37,226 nucleotides of DNA from Clostridia bacterium (GCA_017470095.1 JAFUFC010000177.1:1-37226); one strand, 5' to 3'; shown: positions 7,550 through 16,456, counted from the first letter of the stretch. The notes: generated by a model from the sequence alone, not told the origin. Made by a program: numbers and translations.

Positions 7550-7638
7550 CCTATCGTAAAAAAGTTTCCAAACATTGAAACAATTTCCTTTGCTCGTTCG
7601 TCATTATAGGTGAAAACACCCAAAGGAGGGGGAAATGA

Positions 7639-9441
7639 ATGAAGAAATTGTTGGCGATGATGTTGGCGCTTTGCTGCCTGGCGGCGCTGATGGGCGGCGC
7701 GGGGGCAGCGGAGGAAAAGGCGTTAATGCCTTATAACGCGGTGATCGCTAATCCCAAAGTAGCGGACCGGCTGAACCTGCGGGATAAGCCAGACAAAAAG
7801 GCGAATTCCCTGGCCCGGCTGTACAGCGGCACGCCCGTAACGGTGCTGGACGAAATCCAGGATGAAAAGACGGGCGATGCCTGGGCACATGTCCAGGTAG
7901 ATCAGACGCGGCGGGAATCGGCCTCCCTGAGCGGGTACGTGCTGAAGGAATACCTGATGCGGAAGAACCGCAATTACGGCGCGCCGGAGCTGTTCGTGAC
8001 GGCCGATCCCGTGAGCGGTCGAGTGCCTTTGCGGGACAAGCCCGGCAACAGTGGAACCCAGCTGACCTTCGTCAGCGACACGGTGTATGTGCTGGGAGAC
8101 GTGGGGGACGATTGGCGCTACGTGCGTTATAACGGCGTGTATGGCTATGTGCGCACGAACCAATTGACCCGGAAAACAACGAATATTTGGGAAGCGTTTC
8201 TGTGTCCGGCTAACGGCGGCGACAAGGTGACGCTGTTTGATGATAAGGAACTGAAAAATGAAAAGGGCTTCCTGTACGCTGGAACGAACGTTCGTGTGCG
8301 GGACTACACCAGGGACGGCTGGGCGCTGGTGGAAAACTACGGCGCGTTTTCCAACAGTGAATTGACGGTTTCCCTGCAGGGCTATGTGCGGCAGGAGGAT
8401 TTGACGGTGTTCGTCCAGCCCTGGGCGGTGGAGCGGCGTATCCCCACGGCCTACGCCCTGGCAGACTTCACCCTGCCCCATCCCTTTGAAACCACGGTGC
8501 CCAAGGGCGCGGCCCTGGGGGTGCTGGGAGAGATCGGCGGGCAGTATTGGGCGCTGTACGCGATGGCGGGTTCGCCCGAATACATCTACGGCCTTGTGGA
8601 CAAAACGAAGGTGCATGTGACCGATTTGGCCGGTTTCCGGAAAGGCGCGCAGCGGAGGGGTTACGCCCTCCTGCCCCGGGAAACGGACGAGGACGGCTAC
8701 GCGGTGGGCACGACGGTGTATACCGCCCCGGGAGAGGCTGAGCACGAAACCTACCTGCGCAGGGCCCAATTGCTGGCCCAATTGGAAAACAGCTGGCTTC
8801 AGGTGCGCCAGCAGGGATATCCCAGCTTCTTCGTGCCGGAAGCGGGCGTGCAAATCATTGAGGAAGAAGATTTATGGGTTCGGGAAGCTGCTGAAAAAAC
8901 GCCTGGCGCCTGGACGGCGGAGGAGCAGGACGCGGGCCTGTGGCTGCTGACGGTGCAAAACGGCGAAACGGCCAAGCTGACGCTGGAGCACGAAGTGCTT
9001 GAAAAGGATGAAACCTACGATGTGACAGCCCGGCAAGGGGAGACCGTCACCTACACCGTGTACATCCCGGTGGGAACGGACGTGCATTGGACGGGCGGCG
9101 GCACGCTGACGCCGGCGTCCAGGGAATCCTTGCCTGTGGTGAGCACCCTGCAATCCGTGGCGGAAGCGCAGGAAAGCGACGCGCTTTTTTCCGGCAGCGG
9201 CCGGTTCCTGTGCGATCACCAATTGGCGTCTGATTACGATTACTTTGGCTACTGGGTCAAGCCCATCGACGGGGCGGAGGATGCCTGGGCCAAGGTGAGC
9301 AGCCTGTTTTCCACCGGCGAGGACGACTTCACCCTGATTACGGATTTTGACGACGAGGACAGGGCCACGCTGGAACTGGAGCCGGGCACGTTCATCGAGT
9401 TGCACAATTGCAGCCTGTTCCCCAATTTTGGCAACGGCTGA
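7639..9441 (+). CDS. Secreted multi-SH3b-domain protein
   Basis: A 600-residue exported protein. It starts with a signal peptide (KK, then a leucine/alanine-rich core, cleavage likely near AGA-A at 22-24). At least three bacterial SH3-like domains follow: about residues 40-107 (LNLRDKPDKKAN), 118-177 (VPLRDKPGNSG) and 195-256. Two more divergent repeats are possible at about 270-327 and 350-402. The last 170 residues are acidic and unrecognised. SH3b domains usually bind cell-wall peptides or glycan; no catalytic domain is seen, so a scaffolding or sensing role in the wall is inference. The ATG at 7639 is used with AAAGGAGGGGG; an ATG at 7635 is out of frame. It precedes the maf-mre block but has its own terminator. 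Confidence 0.85.
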   Translation: MKKLLAMMLALCCLAALMGGAGAAEEKALMPYNAVIANPKVADRLNLRDKPDKKANSLARLYSGTPVTVLDEIQDEKTGDAWAHVQVDQTRRESASLSGYVLKEYLMRKNRNYGAPELFVTADPVSGRVPLRDKPGNSGTQLTFVSDTVYVLGDVGDDWRYVRYNGVYGYVRTNQLTRKTTNIWEAFLCPANGGDKVTLFDDKELKNEKGFLYAGTNVRVRDYTRDGWALVENYGAFSNSELTVSLQGYVRQEDLTVFVQPWAVERRIPTAYALADFTLPHPFETTVPKGAALGVLGEIGGQYWALYAMAGSPEYIYGLVDKTKVHVTDLAGFRKGAQRRGYALLPRETDEDGYAVGTTVYTAPGEAEHETYLRRAQLLAQLENSWLQVRQQGYPSFFVPEAGVQIIEEEDLWVREAAEKTPGAWTAEEQDAGLWLLTVQNGETAKLTLEHEVLEKDETYDVTARQGETVTYTVYIPVGTDVHWTGGGTLTPASRESLPVVSTLQSVAEAQESDALFSGSGRFLCDHQLASDYDYFGYWVKPIDGAEDAWAKVSSLFSTGEDDFTLITDFDDEDRATLELEPGTFIELHNCSLFPNFGNG

Positions 9442-9547
9442 TTCTGTCGAATGGGGCGGAAAAACCGTCTGTGACAAATTTCTGACCGAATTAATTCCCG
9501 TTTTGTTTTACAATTTTATTTCAGTTTATTGCAAAACTACTGTACTT

Positions 9548-9586
9548 GCGCCCCCAAAGTATGCTATAATAGGGGGCGCCTTTTTT
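9548..9586 (+). terminator. Terminator of the SH3b gene, with a -10 box in its loop
   Basis: GCGCCCCC (9548-9555) pairs perfectly with GGGGGCGC (9572-9579), followed by C and a six-T run. The 16-base loop contains TGCTATAAT, an extended -10 element, so the same bases look like both a terminator and a promoter. Confidence 0.8.
9562..9570 (+). promoter_or_regulatory. Extended -10 promoter for the maf-mre operon
   Basis: TGC-TATAAT at 9562-9570 is a perfect extended -10 element. No good -35 box stands 16-18 bases upstream (GTACTT is there). The transcript would start inside or just after the 3' arm of the preceding terminator hairpin. Confidence 0.55.
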
Positions 9587-9671
9587 GTGTACCCAAAAAA
9601 GGTGGATAGAGAATGAAGGAACGGGCGGGAATATTCGACAGGAAATTCGCGCCCGGAGGGAAGAAATAACG

Positions 9672-10241
9672 ATGGCTGAATCGTTGATATTGGCGTCCTC
9701 CTCTCCCCGGCGGCGGGAGCTGATGGGCTACACGGGCATCCCCTTTGAGGTGATTACCGCCGACGCGGAGGAATTGAAAACCGGGGAACCGGACAAGCTG
9801 GTCATGGAAAACGCCCGACGGAAGGCAAAAGCGGTGTGGGACAAACATCCAGGCCGCGTGGTGCTGGGGGCGGATACCATCGTGTACCAGCACGGCAAGG
9901 TGCTGGGCAAGCCCCGGGATGAAAAGGAAGCCGCCCAAATGCTGCATGATCTGTCCGGAGCGTGGCATGCGGTGTATACTGGCGTGTGCGTGATTCGCCC
10001 GGATGGGGAAGAGGACGTGCGGGTGGATATTTCCAAGGTGCAGTTCGTGCCCCTGGAGGACGAAGTCATCCAAGCCTATGTGAAAACGAAAGAGCCCATG
10101 GACAAGGCCGGGGCCTATGCCCTGCAAGGCATCGGCGGCATGTACGTGCAGCGTATTGAGGGCAGCTATTCCAACGTGATTGGCCTGCCCATGGCGCTGG
10201 CACGGGATATGCTGCGCCAGGCCGGAATACAGAATTTGTAA
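9672..10241 (+). CDS. maf: Maf-family nucleoside triphosphate pyrophosphatase
   Basis: A cytoplasmic house-cleaning enzyme that hydrolyses certain NTPs (dTTP/UTP or modified nucleotides) to the monophosphate. The 189 residues are standard length. The signature SSSPRRRELM lies at residues 9-18, with the downstream ADTIVYQHGKVLGKP block and the conserved DKAGAYALQGIGGMYV region. The start at 9672 follows GGAGGGAAG; an upstream in-frame TTG would add 29 residues starting inside the terminator T tract and is rejected. It is first in the mre operon, a linkage common across bacteria where Maf affects septation. The next gene starts 23 bases later. Confidence 0.93.
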   Translation: MAESLILASSSPRRRELMGYTGIPFEVITADAEELKTGEPDKLVMENARRKAKAVWDKHPGRVVLGADTIVYQHGKVLGKPRDEKEAAQMLHDLSGAWHAVYTGVCVIRPDGEEDVRVDISKVQFVPLEDEVIQAYVKTKEPMDKAGAYALQGIGGMYVQRIEGSYSNVIGLPMALARDMLRQAGIQNL

Positions 10242-10264
10242 TAGAAACGGACGGATGAAAATAC

Positions 10265-11314
10265 ATGGCAATCATCGCACCGGATATCGGAATGGATATT
10301 GGCACCGCCAATACCCGGGTCTATGTGAAGAAAAAAGGCGTCGTGATTGATGAACCCTCTCTGCTGGTGGTGGACCGCAACGGGCGGCACGCCATCCGCG
10401 CTATTGGAGAGGAAGCCAGGACGTTGGCTGGACGCACCGCATCGGACGTGATGGAGGTACGTCCCCTGTCCGACGGCATGATCCGCGATTTTGATATGAC
10501 GCAGTATATGCTGCAATATTTTGTGCGCAAGGCCATCGGCGCGTCCCGGCTGGTGAAGCCCCGGGCCATTATCACCATTCCCTGCCGGGTATCGCCCATC
10601 GAAAGGCGGGCGGTGAAGCGGGCGGCGGTGTATGCCGGGGTGCGCAGCGGGGAAAACCAATTGTTTTTGATCGAAAAGCCCTTTGCCTCCGCTTTGGGTT
10701 TGGGTCTTCCGGTGTTTGACGCGGTGGGCTCCATGGTGGTCGATATCGGCGGCGGCACCTGCGAAGCGGCGGTGATCAGCCTGGGCGGCGTGGTGGCGTC
10801 TCGCTCCATACGCATGGGCGGCATTAAGATGGATGAGGAAATCATCGCCTATGTGAAACGGGAATTCAATATGGTGATTGGCGAACGCACGGCAGAGGAT
10901 GTGAAGGTGTCCCTGGGCGCGGCGCTGCCGCTCAAGGAAGAACGGAGAGTGCTGGTGCGGGGCCGGGATATGATCACCCGCCTGCCCCAGACGGCAGAAT
11001 TGTCCTCCACCCGGGTGTATGAAGCCCTGCAGGGCCCCTGCAACGCGATTCTTTCCGCCATCGAGCACGTTTTGTCCCGCACGCCCCCGGAACTGCTGGG
11101 GGATATCATGCGCTCGGGCATCCACCTGACCGGCGGCGGTTCCCAGCTGTTTGGCTTGGATCAATTCATCGCCCAGGAATTGCAGATGCCCGTATTGCTG
11201 GCCCGGGAGCCGAACAACAGCGCGGCCTTGGGCGTGGGGCATTTGGCGGACAATATTGAATTGCTGCACCGCATTGGAAAATCCAGCTTCCTGCGGGAGG
11301 ACGGCGAGGAGTAA
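10265..11314 (+). CDS. mreB: Rod shape-determining protein MreB (actin homologue)
   Basis: An actin-like ATPase that forms short membrane filaments and directs lateral wall synthesis by the RodA-PBP2 complex. The 349 residues are standard length. Visible motifs are the first phosphate loop DIGTANTRVYV (residues 11-21), the second phosphate loop VVDIGGGTCEAAV, and the adenosine-binding LTGGGSQLFGL near the C-terminus. The N-terminus lines up with MreB proteins when ATG 10265 is used, although the ribosome site is weak. mreC starts 3 bases after the stop. Paralogues Mbl or MreBH cannot be excluded from sequence, but the mreC-mreD neighbours favour MreB. Confidence 0.96.
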   Translation: MAIIAPDIGMDIGTANTRVYVKKKGVVIDEPSLLVVDRNGRHAIRAIGEEARTLAGRTASDVMEVRPLSDGMIRDFDMTQYMLQYFVRKAIGASRLVKPRAIITIPCRVSPIERRAVKRAAVYAGVRSGENQLFLIEKPFASALGLGLPVFDAVGSMVVDIGGGTCEAAVISLGGVVASRSIRMGGIKMDEEIIAYVKREFNMVIGERTAEDVKVSLGAALPLKEERRVLVRGRDMITRLPQTAELSSTRVYEALQGPCNAILSAIEHVLSRTPPELLGDIMRSGIHLTGGGSQLFGLDQFIAQELQMPVLLAREPNNSAALGVGHLADNIELLHRIGKSSFLREDGEE

Positions 11315-11317
11315 CAC

Positions 11318-12949
11318 ATGGCAAGAGATCAGGACCGGCATTTTTCCGAAGGCGGAAATCTGGAGAACCTGGATAAGGATTGGCTGCTGCCTGACGAGGG
11401 AGAGGAGCGCCGTCCCGCCTGGGCCCAGCGGTTGGAGGAGCAGCACGCGTCCCGGGAAGAAACGAATGAGGTCCCCTCCGCTCCGCGCCAGGGAAGGGAA
11501 AAGGCGGAAATGAGCGGCAACAGCGCCTCCGCCGCGCCCGAAAGCCGGCAGCGGGCGGAAGAAGCCTGGAGCCGGGAAGCGCAAAAGGTGGAAAGCAGCC
11601 TGAACCGCCCGGATCTTCAGGAGGAAGGCGACGGGGAAAAAGAAAACAGAAAAAGCGCCAAGCCCAAGACCGCCAAGAAAAATAATGGTAGAAAAAAGAG
11701 CCGGAAAAAGAAGCGCACTGGCGACGATGAGGACCGCAAGGGTTTCATCCGCAGCTTGGTGATCGCGGGTATTTGCGTCTTTTTGTTTTTGATGGTGGCG
11801 CTGATGGTGGTGTCGAATTTTGTGGCGCATCCGCTGCTCAACGTGCCGCGCAAGGCAGTCACTACCATGATCACCCCGGTGCAGCGCTTTTTCTCCGGCC
11901 TCACTGACAGCGTGGCCGGCTATCTGCGCACGCTGAAAATTCGGGGCAATATTGAATACGAATACGAGCAATTGACCATTCTGCTGGATGATTATGCCAA
12001 CCAGATTGCTGAAAACGAGGAGCTGCGCCGGATCAACGAATCGTTGTATGATCTGCTGGATGAGCAGGAACGCAACCGCAGCATGAATCCGGTGGCCGCC
12101 ACGGTCATCGGTACTGATACGGGCAATTACTTTTCCACCCTCACTTTGGATGTGGGAAGCAACAGCGGCGTGGAAGATTACATGGCCGTTGTGCACAATG
12201 GTGGCCTGGTGGGCGTTACCTACAACGTGCGCCCCAACGAAAGCCAGGTGCGCTGCATTATCAACAGCGACTGCACCGTGGCGGCCCTGGTGCAGTCCAG
12301 CCGGGATCAGGGGTCGGTTAAGGGCACCTTGGGCATCAATGGCGAGCCCATGTGCCGCATGTATTACTTGCCGGATAATTCCCTGCCCCGGCCTGGGGAT
12401 GTGGTGGTCACTTCCGGCGTGGGGCTGGAATTCCCCAAGGGGATTCCCATCGGCTATATAAGGGAAAGCACCCGCGGCATGGAGGATAACAAATCCTACG
12501 TGGTCCTGGAACCGGTGGTGGATTTCCAACACCTGGAATATGTGACGGTGTACCGCTATAAACCCACCTATGCTGAGCCTGCCCAGCAGCGGGACAGCAC
12601 ATCGGCCACCCTGACGCTGGAGACGCTTGCGACGCCCCAGCCCATTCCCACCTGGCAGGTGGGCGGATTGAGCGATTTCCTGTTCGCGCCGTCTGCCACG
12701 CCCAATGGCGAAGGAATGGAAAACACCCTGGAAGAAACGCCCACGCCGCCTCCGGCGCCTACGGCTACCCCCCGGGCCACCGCGACAGTGGATCCCAACG
12801 CCACGCCTTTGCCCCCAAACCTGGAATACCAGCCGGCGGACAACTCGGACACCACGCCGACGCCTTCTCCCCGGCCCACATTTACGCCTACGCCCAGCCC
12901 GGTGCCTACGCCCGATCCTGGCGCGATGACGGTGGAGGATGACGAGTGA
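11318..12949 (+). CDS. mreC: MreC with long N- and C-terminal extensions
   Basis: MreC is the bitopic scaffold linking MreB filaments to PBP2. The family core is here: transmembrane helix at about 143-169, coiled coil at about 206-252, and the two beta-barrel domains at about 255-415. The protein is 543 residues, against the usual 280-330. The extra mass is a 142-residue charged cytoplasmic N-terminus ending in a Lys/Arg-rich stretch (about 111-133), and an extracytoplasmic tail of about 125 residues rich in Pro and Thr (TPTPSP-like repeats) and probably disordered. The stop overlaps the start of mreD (GTGA). Both tails are in frame with normal codon use, so this is not a frameshift artefact. 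Confidence 0.93.
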   Translation: MARDQDRHFSEGGNLENLDKDWLLPDEGEERRPAWAQRLEEQHASREETNEVPSAPRQGREKAEMSGNSASAAPESRQRAEEAWSREAQKVESSLNRPDLQEEGDGEKENRKSAKPKTAKKNNGRKKSRKKKRTGDDEDRKGFIRSLVIAGICVFLFLMVALMVVSNFVAHPLLNVPRKAVTTMITPVQRFFSGLTDSVAGYLRTLKIRGNIEYEYEQLTILLDDYANQIAENEELRRINESLYDLLDEQERNRSMNPVAATVIGTDTGNYFSTLTLDVGSNSGVEDYMAVVHNGGLVGVTYNVRPNESQVRCIINSDCTVAALVQSSRDQGSVKGTLGINGEPMCRMYYLPDNSLPRPGDVVVTSGVGLEFPKGIPIGYIRESTRGMEDNKSYVVLEPVVDFQHLEYVTVYRYKPTYAEPAQQRDSTSATLTLETLATPQPIPTWQVGGLSDFLFAPSATPNGEGMENTLEETPTPPPAPTATPRATATVDPNATPLPPNLEYQPADNSDTTPTPSPRPTFTPTPSPVPTPDPGAMTVEDDE

Positions 12950-13587
12950 GTTCTCTGATCAAAATGCTTAAGGCCTTGCTGATCACGGTGCTGGCCTATT
13001 TGATTCAGGTGTGCGTGATGCAGTATTTCGCCATTGGCGGCATGACGGGCAGTATGCTGTTTGCCACCCTGGCGATCCTGACGGTATCGTTGGGAAAAAA
13101 GTATACCTTCTGCGCTTCCTGCATCATCGGCATGCTGATGGAAAGCATGCTCAGCAACGTGCCGGGGCTATACATCATCGCTTATCCGGTGATCGCCATG
13201 ATCTGCGCCCAGTTCTTCGCGGATATGAGCGACAGGCAGCGGGAGCGGCGGCGCATGATCAATGATATCCGCCGCAGCCGCCGGGGCGAGGGCAAGGCTG
13301 TGCGCCGGCTGCTTTCCCGCTTAACTGGCCGGGACCGAGACGGCGATTTGCCGGCCCATCTGCGCATCGTGCTGTGCGCCGCGCTGATGGACCTGATTTT
13401 GAATATTGTGTTGATTGCTTACATGTATCTGATTGGCGTTGACCTGAGCTTTACCCATTTTACCCGGGCGCTGGGGTCGGTGCTGTATACGGCTGTGCTG
13501 ACGGCGGTGGTGATGGGCCCGGTGCGCTATTTCCTGGGCATGTATCCACGCCGCAAAAAACGGCGCGTGGGAGGTGACATCGTTTGA
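12946..13587 (+). CDS. mreD: Rod shape-determining membrane protein MreD
   Basis: A 213-residue polytopic inner-membrane protein of the elongasome. It has hydrophobic segments at about 5-30, 35-60 and 65-85, a basic cytoplasmic loop (residues 88-125, many Arg), and further helices at about 140-205. Sequence conservation in MreD is low, so the call rests on size, topology and position between mreC and PBP2. It starts with GTG overlapping the mreC stop and ends overlapping the PBP2 TTG start, so the three genes are translationally coupled. The loop of arginine-rich sequence is longer than I would expect for the family. Confidence 0.87.
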   Translation: MSSLIKMLKALLITVLAYLIQVCVMQYFAIGGMTGSMLFATLAILTVSLGKKYTFCASCIIGMLMESMLSNVPGLYIIAYPVIAMICAQFFADMSDRQRERRRMINDIRRSRRGEGKAVRRLLSRLTGRDRDGDLPAHLRIVLCAALMDLILNIVLIAYMYLIGVDLSFTHFTRALGSVLYTAVLTAVVMGPVRYFLGMYPRRKKRRVGGDIV

Positions 13588-16229
13588 GCAGAAGATCGGC
13601 CAAGGACTTGTTCAAGGGCGATAAGAAAAAAAGAAAAAAACGCAATCAAATGAACACCCGGTTCCTGGTGTTCACGGTGGCCGTGATGGCCATGTTTGGC
13701 GTATTGGTATACGGCTTGTTTGATTTGCAGGTCGTCAAGGGCACCCAGTACGCGGAGGAAACCGGAAGGCTGAGCATCAAGAGCATTGCCATCAAGGGCA
13801 GCCGGGGCATGATCACCGATGTCAATTCCGTGGTGTTGGCCAAGAGCGAAAAAGCCTATAACGTGACCTTCCACCGCCAGAATGAAGACTGGGATTATCC
13901 CACCAAAATGCTGCTGGAGGCCATCGAGATTATTGAAAGCCACGGCGGCGCGCTGAATGTCACTTCGCCGCTTCGGCGGAACGCCGAATCCGGCCAGTGG
14001 GAGTTCAATTTTGGTGAAGGCATTTCCGAAAGCGCCTGGAACACTCGAAAGAATTATTTTTACAGCAACAATTACCTGAGCACCAAATTGCTCACCGCCA
14101 AGCAGTGCTATGACCGGCTGCGCCAGCGCTATGGCTTTACCGATCTGGGCAACGGCCAATATGAACTGCGGCTGGACAAAAACGGCGAATCGGTGGTGGC
14201 CGATGCCGTCAGCGTGAACCATAACCCGGTGGTGGAGATCATTCCGGCCGACGAGGAAACGGTGCTTAAAATTCTGGCCATCAACACCACCATGCAGGAT
14301 AACGCCTTTAACTCCTTGCCTGTGGCCATCGCCGAGGACGTGTCCTATGAAACGGTCAGCGAAATCGAGGGCCGCAGCATGAGCATGCCTTGGGTGGGCA
14401 TCAGCATGGGGGACAAGCGGGTATATCCCAAGGGCAGCCTGGCTGCCACCATCATCGGTTACACTGGCAAAATTCAAAACGCCGCCTATTATTACAGCGA
14501 TTTGCAGCCCCAGGGCTACGCCATGAGCGACTACATCGGCCAGGCCGGCGTGGAGAACAGCATGGAAAACTGGCTCACCGCCAACATCACCGAGCGACAG
14601 GGCTCCCGGGTGGTGGAAACGGATCCTTCCGGCAAGGTGACGCGGGAGCTTTCTTATACCGAGCCCGCCGACGGCAACACAGTGAAACTGACCATCGATT
14701 CCGAATGGCAACAGGTGGCCGAGCGCTGCATTATGGAAAATGTGCGGAACACCCGGTCCGCTCAGGAATCCAAAATGGCCGATCCTTCCTGGCTGGAAAC
14801 CAACAAGGATAAAATTTCCTCCCGGGACTGGGAGGAATATCCCCTGAAATTGGCCACTACCGGCGTGCTGATCGTGCTGGATGTGCGCACGGGCAACATC
14901 AAGGCCCTGGCCCAATACCCCAACTATGACCTGAACGCCATGGTCAAGGGCGGCGATTCGGCCATGCAGATCGTGGCCGATGAGCGGGGCCTGCTCATGA
15001 ATTACGCCATCCAGACCCGCGCTGAGCCCGGCTCCATTTTTAAGATGGTCACCGGCCTGGCGGCGCTGACCAACGGGGTGCTTACCCCCACCGAAACCAT
15101 CAGCGACGAAGGACGCTTCATGCACTACACCAACAACCGCGCCGACGCGCCCAAGTGCTGGACCAATTACCCGGCCAACCATAAGGACTTGAATATCTCC
15201 GGCGGTTTGACTAAATCCTGCAACTATTTCTTCTATACCCTGGCCTCCCGCTTGTACGATATGGACTCCACTGAGCGGCTGTACAAATACGCTTCCCAGA
15301 TGGGCCTGACCAGCAAGACCGGCATCGACCTGCCTGGCGAACTGCGCTCCATCGTGGGCAATCAGACCAACCTGTACGATAAAGAAGTATCCCTGGATGA
15401 GCAGATCACCTCGACCCCTATCATCGTGGCCAACACCATCAAAAAGCACCTGATCAACTACGGCGCCAGCTACGGCATCGAGTATGACGACGTGCGCCTG
15501 GACACCTGCATCAAAAAGCTGATGGACATGGCCATCAACACCGGTTCCGACGACTGGGTGGTCAACGCCCGCCCCATCTTCATGACCGAACTCAATATGA
15601 CCCGCACCATGGTGATGCAGGCCGCCCTGATGCGGGATTTGTGGACCTACCTGAACACCATCAAATGGGGCGGCAGCCAGGAGATTCAGATGGGCGTGGG
15701 CCAGTCCATTACGCTGCTGACGCCCATTTCCGTCGTCCGCTATGTGGGCGCGCTCAACAGCACCGCCGTGGTCTGGAACCCCAACATCATCGATTCCATC
15801 GTGTCGCCGGAGGGCGAAATCCTCTCCCAGCGCGCCGCCACTCAGTTTAATGTGCTGGAAAGCGCCAAGCCGTACATGCAGTACATCCTCAAAGGGATGG
15901 AAGGCGTGGTCGATGAAAGCGGTACCGCCGGTAAATTCTTTAAAAAGAGCCTGTGGGGCTATGAAGCCACCGACGTCATGTGCGGAAAGACGGGAACGTC
16001 CCAGGTGACCATCGGCGGTATCAAGCTGGACCTGGAAAACAACGGCTGGTTCGTCGCCATGACCCCCAAGGAGGACCCGGAAATCGCCGTGGTATCCTTC
16101 ATCCCCAACGGCTATTCCGGCGCTTACACTACCACCGCCGCCCGGGACTTTATCAAATTCTATTTGAATGAAAAGGCCAAAAAGGAAGTCGAAATCGCCC
16201 TGCCCGGCGGGAACACATTAGCGCCGTAA
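13584..16229 (+). CDS. mrdA: Class B penicillin-binding protein 2 (elongation transpeptidase)
   Basis: A DD-transpeptidase that crosslinks peptidoglycan during side-wall growth, partner of RodA. It has a basic cytoplasmic start, one membrane anchor (about 25-45), an N-terminal dimerisation/pedestal domain, and a C-terminal transpeptidase domain. Catalytic motifs: Ser484-Ile-Phe-Lys487, Ser545-Cys-Asn547, and Lys802-Thr-Gly. At 881 residues it is clearly longer than typical PBP2 (about 600-720); the excess lies in the pedestal (about 100-250) and between the second and third motifs (about 600-690). The TTG start at 13584 has GGAGGTG 8-9 bases upstream and overlaps the mreD stop. No terminator follows directly. 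Confidence 0.94.
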   Translation: MSRRSAKDLFKGDKKKRKKRNQMNTRFLVFTVAVMAMFGVLVYGLFDLQVVKGTQYAEETGRLSIKSIAIKGSRGMITDVNSVVLAKSEKAYNVTFHRQNEDWDYPTKMLLEAIEIIESHGGALNVTSPLRRNAESGQWEFNFGEGISESAWNTRKNYFYSNNYLSTKLLTAKQCYDRLRQRYGFTDLGNGQYELRLDKNGESVVADAVSVNHNPVVEIIPADEETVLKILAINTTMQDNAFNSLPVAIAEDVSYETVSEIEGRSMSMPWVGISMGDKRVYPKGSLAATIIGYTGKIQNAAYYYSDLQPQGYAMSDYIGQAGVENSMENWLTANITERQGSRVVETDPSGKVTRELSYTEPADGNTVKLTIDSEWQQVAERCIMENVRNTRSAQESKMADPSWLETNKDKISSRDWEEYPLKLATTGVLIVLDVRTGNIKALAQYPNYDLNAMVKGGDSAMQIVADERGLLMNYAIQTRAEPGSIFKMVTGLAALTNGVLTPTETISDEGRFMHYTNNRADAPKCWTNYPANHKDLNISGGLTKSCNYFFYTLASRLYDMDSTERLYKYASQMGLTSKTGIDLPGELRSIVGNQTNLYDKEVSLDEQITSTPIIVANTIKKHLINYGASYGIEYDDVRLDTCIKKLMDMAINTGSDDWVVNARPIFMTELNMTRTMVMQAALMRDLWTYLNTIKWGGSQEIQMGVGQSITLLTPISVVRYVGALNSTAVVWNPNIIDSIVSPEGEILSQRAATQFNVLESAKPYMQYILKGMEGVVDESGTAGKFFKKSLWGYEATDVMCGKTGTSQVTIGGIKLDLENNGWFVAMTPKEDPEIAVVSFIPNGYSGAYTTTAARDFIKFYLNEKAKKEVEIALPGGNTLAP

Positions 16230-16282
16230 GGCGTCAGCGCCACTCAAAACGGTTCTGTGTCCGCTTTGGCTTCCTGGATGTA

Positions 16283-16390
16283 TTGTAGGGGCGGATAACA
16301 TCCGCCCGCTTCCCGGCGGGAAGGACGATCAAAAGAAAAACAAGGGAAAATGACGCGCTTCAGGCGGGCGGATAATATCCGCCTCTACAA
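16283..16390. repeat. Paired palindromic repeat (BIME-like) between PBP2 and minD
   Basis: Two arms of 27 bases (16283-16309 and 16364-16390) are inverted copies of each other with 24 of 27 positions matching. Each arm is itself a hairpin: GGCGGAT-AAC-ATCCGCC at 16290-16306 and GGCGGAT-AAT-ATCCGCC at 16367-16383. The 54 bases between them are unique and purine-rich. This is the layout of paired REP elements or a tiny non-autonomous mobile element. A further hairpin, CAAAACGC / GCGTTTTG (16388-16421), abuts the right arm. The whole gap 16230-16456 contains no coding sequence. Confidence 0.8.
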
Positions 16391-16456
16391 AACGCAGGCG
16401 CGTGGAAGGATGCGCGTTTTGCCAAGCGCAGCGTTTTCCGATCAGCGAGGTTAGGT

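Noticed and set aside
9585-9671. A 29-codon N-terminal extension of Maf beginning with TTG
   Set aside because: It begins in the terminator T run, lacks a ribosome site and does not match Maf N-termini.
10166-12532. A 788-codon open frame on the minus strand across mreB and mreC
   Set aside because: It is antisense to two clearly recognised genes, its translation is His/Gln/Ala-rich with no domain, and it lacks a convincing ribosome site. Such shadows are common in GC-rich genes.
13527-15449. A 640-codon open frame on the minus strand across the PBP2 gene
   Set aside because: Antisense shadow; the plus strand encodes a complete penicillin-binding protein with all catalytic motifs.
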